Assembly (NCBI GenBank): GCA_028023455.1
Contig: JAQFVV010012420.1
Coordinates: 6,637,176 to 6,701,175 of the forward strand
Direction of reading: 5' to 3'
DNA from: Epiperipatus broadwayi
Taxonomy: Eukaryota > Onychophora > Udeonychophora > Euonychophora > Peripatidae
DNA length: 64,000 nt
The position numbers and the translations under genes are program-made. This document shows, piece after piece, positions 60,287 to 64,000 of this stretch. Each line of letters opens with the position of its first letter. The first letter of the stretch is position 1. The notes beneath the pieces are model-generated. The model worked only from the letters and a program-made list of their open reading frames with translations. It did no database searches and was not told the origin of the DNA.

Positions 60287-63240
60287 AAGTTGGGAGGAAA
60301 ATGGGTGTTAAATAAAAATTGGAAAGTATAAACACATTTTTTAGGGTTGGGATTGGCTGATAGAGTGTTCTAGATGATACGTAAATCACATGACATTTTT
60401 TGAATTATTGTAACATCTTGATAAGGTTCAATTTTGAATGAAAGTCAATTTGATGGAAATAAATTTTTAATTTAAATATGTAGTTCTCTATTAAATTGAT
60501 TATATTCAGTTGAGGAGAAAGTATATAAGAAAGGCAACCTAATGGTTTTAAAAGTAATACCATCAAGTGAAACATATATATGTATATTATTTTCAACAGT
60601 GAAATCAATATTAAGAAAATTTTAGTCTACAAATGTAATATTTTTGTTGGTTCAGTCGTTAAGAAGTCTTTTGGGGGGGGGGAGTGTAAATATGTGAGTT
60701 CAAGTTCTAAACTTGAACAGATTTTCTTTCATTGTTAATTCAAAAATGTGACATACAGACAGAAACACAACAGGGCAAATTAATATAAACTCATTTTAAA
60801 AGAATCTAAAATGAGTACAATCTGACAAATGTCTGTATCTCCTTTGCGGTTTTAGTCCGCCAATATTTTTTAAGCTTTCTTATTAGTTTCTGAACTTCTG
60901 TCTTAAATCTATATATTTATTATGAAGCTTCAAAATGAATTTGTCATATAATCAAGCAGAAAATGCTATGTGTCTTTTTAATCAATTCATTAATAATAAT
61001 AATTATTACAAAATCTAATAATAATCACTGTCAATAATTCAGTCATGATTCTTCTTTTCAAGAAGTTGCAAATAGATTTATTTATATCCATAATGCAATT
61101 CTTAAGATAATTCCATGGCTCAATAATCTGACAATTTTACTAATTTTAATTAACAATTTTACTGTTAGTAAATGTTAAACTCACATCAATGTTTTTGTGA
61201 ATGTAATTAAAGTAAGTCTTATTAAAAATTGCAATTATCATTTTAATCTGGAGTGTACTAATCTATAATAAGTCTCACAATCTGCTTATGCTTGTAAAAT
61301 ATTAATTATTATTGTATTATTTTTTTAACTGTAATGCAATCTATTAAATGTTAATGTTTTAAATGTGAGTGCTGCCTAAACAAAAATCTTTCTAATAGTT
61401 AATCCATATTATGTATAGAAAATTAGGAGTTTGAGATTACAATAGGAATATTATTATTTTCCAATAACTTTTGGATAAAATCTACAATTTATTTATAAAT
61501 TATATCATACAACAAAATCTACAATTTATACCAACATGCATTTAAAAATTTCTAAGAAGAAAATTTTGCTCTTTTAATGATACCACTGTATAAAACTATC
61601 TAGCAAAAATTAAAGTTTTCTTCTTCTAAATTCTTTGAAAATTGGACTAAATGACCTAATAAAGGTATACAGGTACCATTGTGCAAAAGAATTAGTAACA
61701 TTAGCCTTTCAATAATAAATTTGCTTGATTATTGCAAATTTTAAAGTGCATTGAATACAGGTTAGTGCCTGTTCAGACTATTTAAATAATAAATTAAGAA
61801 ATATTACATTTACAACAAGCCCAACTCCACCAGTTTGCTTTCACTGATTTAAATTTAATCTTTCAAAAGGCATTGTAGCTATGTATTTGATTCAGTTAAA
61901 TTTGCTTTCTCTAGAAGATATGCTTAATTAAATGCTGCTATAACAATTTTAAATCTTAACAGCTTCTTATCCACCAATGCTGCCTACTATTAAGGTCTTG
62001 AAGAATTTGCTACCTTTAAGTATAGTTTTTACTTTTCATTTGTCTATATTAAAAAATACTCATAATACCTATTTTTAATACTACTAGTGCTTTTCACTTT
62101 ATGACTAGCATTGATAAGATTATTGTTTCTATCATTTTGATGAGTAATCCATCCACCAGGCACCAACAATCAGACAGACTATTTTTAGACCACGTTTTCT
62201 ATATTCCTTCCTCTTACATAGTAAATAGGAAATTCCTAATTGAGCTGCTTAAAAGTAGTCTTCACAGAACTGAAACTTTCTATATGACATATAAATAACT
62301 GTACTGTCTCCAGAAAAGATTATGATGAAGGATTATCAGTTTGCTAACTTTATACAGGTTATTACTTTTTTAATTTTTGAAGGCTTGATCTAAAGAAAAA
62401 AGAAAAAAAAAGGCAATTAGAATCAGAATTGTTGTGCATGTAATTAAAGAATGAGAAAGCAGTTTCACAATACCCAATTCCATTGGCACAATTAATTTAA
62501 GGATATAGAAGGTGGCCAAAGTCATGAAAGGCTCATGATGATTGGATCAATATCTCATAAGTATATAAAGAGTTTTTTAATTAACCAATTAAAGAATAAA
62601 ATTTCTATTAGTAAAAATCAATATTTTGAGCATACTTAATACGGGATTTTAAATAATTAATTACTAAAAGCACATGATAACGAGTTTAATTAAGCTTATC
62701 CATTTGTACACATATTACTTAATTACTTAATCATGTAATTCATATATATTAATAAGTATTTTAATAATTAAAAATATTTTAGTAAAATATTTGAAAACAT
62801 TTAATAAAAATATCTATTATTTGTTATTCTAAATATTACTAAGATTTAATATATATGTATAAAAATAAAAAAAATCTTGTATTTTGCTTTTGAGATTTTT
62901 TAAAATTCTATTTAAATTTGATTGTGTACAATATAGAAAATAATACACTAAATTGATTTGTTTAAAAAAAAAAAGATAAAAAATAATTATTATATTTAAA
63001 ATTAAAAAATAATGTTCAATTTACTGGCAGCGACCTCTCTCCCTCTAATTTTATTTTAATTTTTAAATTTAAATTAAGCTTCATCTTCTTTACATAAATG
63101 TCAAAATAATATACTTAAGTTATATGTAGATTTCATCAACAGTTTACAAATTATGTGATATTATTATATTTTACAAAATATCAAAACTGATGAGACAAGA
63201 TTTGCTAATACCTTTTCATTCTCAACAAATTAAAATTCAA
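60287..63240. other. no gene seen
   Basis: AT-rich, with a G10 run at 60673-60682 and chance ORFs (such as 62101-62298, plus) that lack splice signals or recognisable domains. Confidence 0.35.
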
Positions 63241-63249
63241 TCCCATTAT

Positions 63250-64000
63250 ACTTTGAAAATGTTACCATGACAACGCACCATCTACAATTTTTACACTACA
63301 GATTTTAATTTTCAGTGAAAGAATGTTTCGCAAGATACGATTAAAACGCTTTCAGTCTTTTCGTTTATTTATGCGCTTTTTCGTTTCTCGCATTTATTAG
63401 AGGGCATATCCAAGTATTGGGATTAACAAGCATTGGGAGGGCTCTTTAAATTGGATTTACCCATAAAACCTTGCGCCATGTACGACATTTATTCCTGCTA
63501 ATTTATATAGCTATATAATATTAACAGTTATATTTTTCATTATGATGCAAAATCGTATAAACTTATTCGATAAATTGTTTTTTTTATATATGATAAAGTT
63601 GCATATTTAAATATTGGATATTATTTGATAATATCAATAGCTAAAGTAATTTATGTCTAATTTATTTGTTGTATGACGGAAGGAATATTTCAACACGGTA
63701 CATTGTGGAGTATATAATGGAATAAAATCTAAGTGATGCATCGGTTCAAGCGGTGGTTTAAAAAATCCTCTCCATTTAAGATGTAGCTGAACAAATTATC
63801 TTTATGATTTTAATGCAACAAAAGACTCCGTGCAAACAAGTGATAAACGCGTCGGAGCATGGATTCAGTACAACGGCTTTTTCTGAAAACTGCTATTACA
63901 TTTGACCTTTGTGAGTTATTTATTTAAAATTTCAGGTGGTTAAATTTTATTATTATGTTTAATGCACGTCAAAAATGACGGTGACATATTTAATACAGAA
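63250..64000 (+). promoter_or_regulatory. CpG-denser region, possible promoter and first exon
   Basis: Roughly twenty CpGs occur in 750 bases, against almost none in most of the window, and GC rises. The CpGs cluster at 63295-63385 and 63675-63905. A candidate start codon and donor lie inside at 63859-63916. Invertebrate promoters near unmethylated DNA can look like this. No TATA box is placed with confidence. Confidence 0.35.
63859..63910 (+). CDS. candidate first coding exon (52 nt)
   Basis: ATG (63859-63861) opens MDSVQRLFLKTAITFDL plus one base, followed directly by GTGAGT (63911-63916), a strong donor. A purine at -3 (GAGC before ATG) gives a fair start context. The leader is predicted to start upstream in the CpG-denser region. 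The downstream exons would lie outside the window. The protein is not recognised; the start is hydrophobic enough to be a signal or anchor only weakly. Confidence 0.35.

Overview
The window reads as intron and intergenic DNA from an animal nuclear genome. It is strongly A+T-rich (about three quarters by eye), with many microsatellites, foldback elements and retroelement fragments, and no prokaryotic gene layout. Penelope-like elements (PLEs) with GIY-YIG endonucleases, hammerhead-ribozyme-like motifs, a PHD-finger ORF of the kind seen in LINE ORF1, and tRNA-derived SINE pieces suggest a marine invertebrate. A mollusc, perhaps a cephalopod, is my guess, but the sequence does not prove it.

The only long ORF (57080-59425, minus, 781 aa) is a chimera. 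Its N-terminal half has two PHD-like Cys/His fingers. Its C-terminal half is a 5'-truncated PLE: the end of a reverse transcriptase including YVDD, followed by a GIY-YIG domain. The join is in frame. Just 3' of it on the same strand lie a tRNA-like unit with Pol III A and B boxes, a hammerhead-like stem-loop and a short tandem array. A second, decayed PLE endonuclease fragment lies at 25796-26068.

The main theme is self-complementary DNA. At least a dozen foldback or terminal-inverted-repeat elements occur (4066, 4885, 5874, 16249, 21540, 23295, 30421, 40256, 40886, 41341, 42239, 43935, 47324, 49885). Several carry hammerhead or hammerhead-like motifs in their arms or next to them. The best (42654-42720) keeps every core nucleotide plus stems I and II. 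A non-autonomous hAT element at 17987-18312 has matching ends and a perfect 8-bp target duplication.

Possible host exons are short and tentative. On the minus strand they are 3240-3302, 2490-2546 and 1021-1066 (perhaps one gene) and a 53-codon ORF at 14093-14254. On the plus strand they are 19583-19643, 51809-51859 (with a stop) and 63859-63910 (ATG plus donor, in a CpG-richer stretch that may be a promoter). Long stretches, such as 32100-37000 and 45500-53500, hold mostly AT-rich sequence in which I see no gene.
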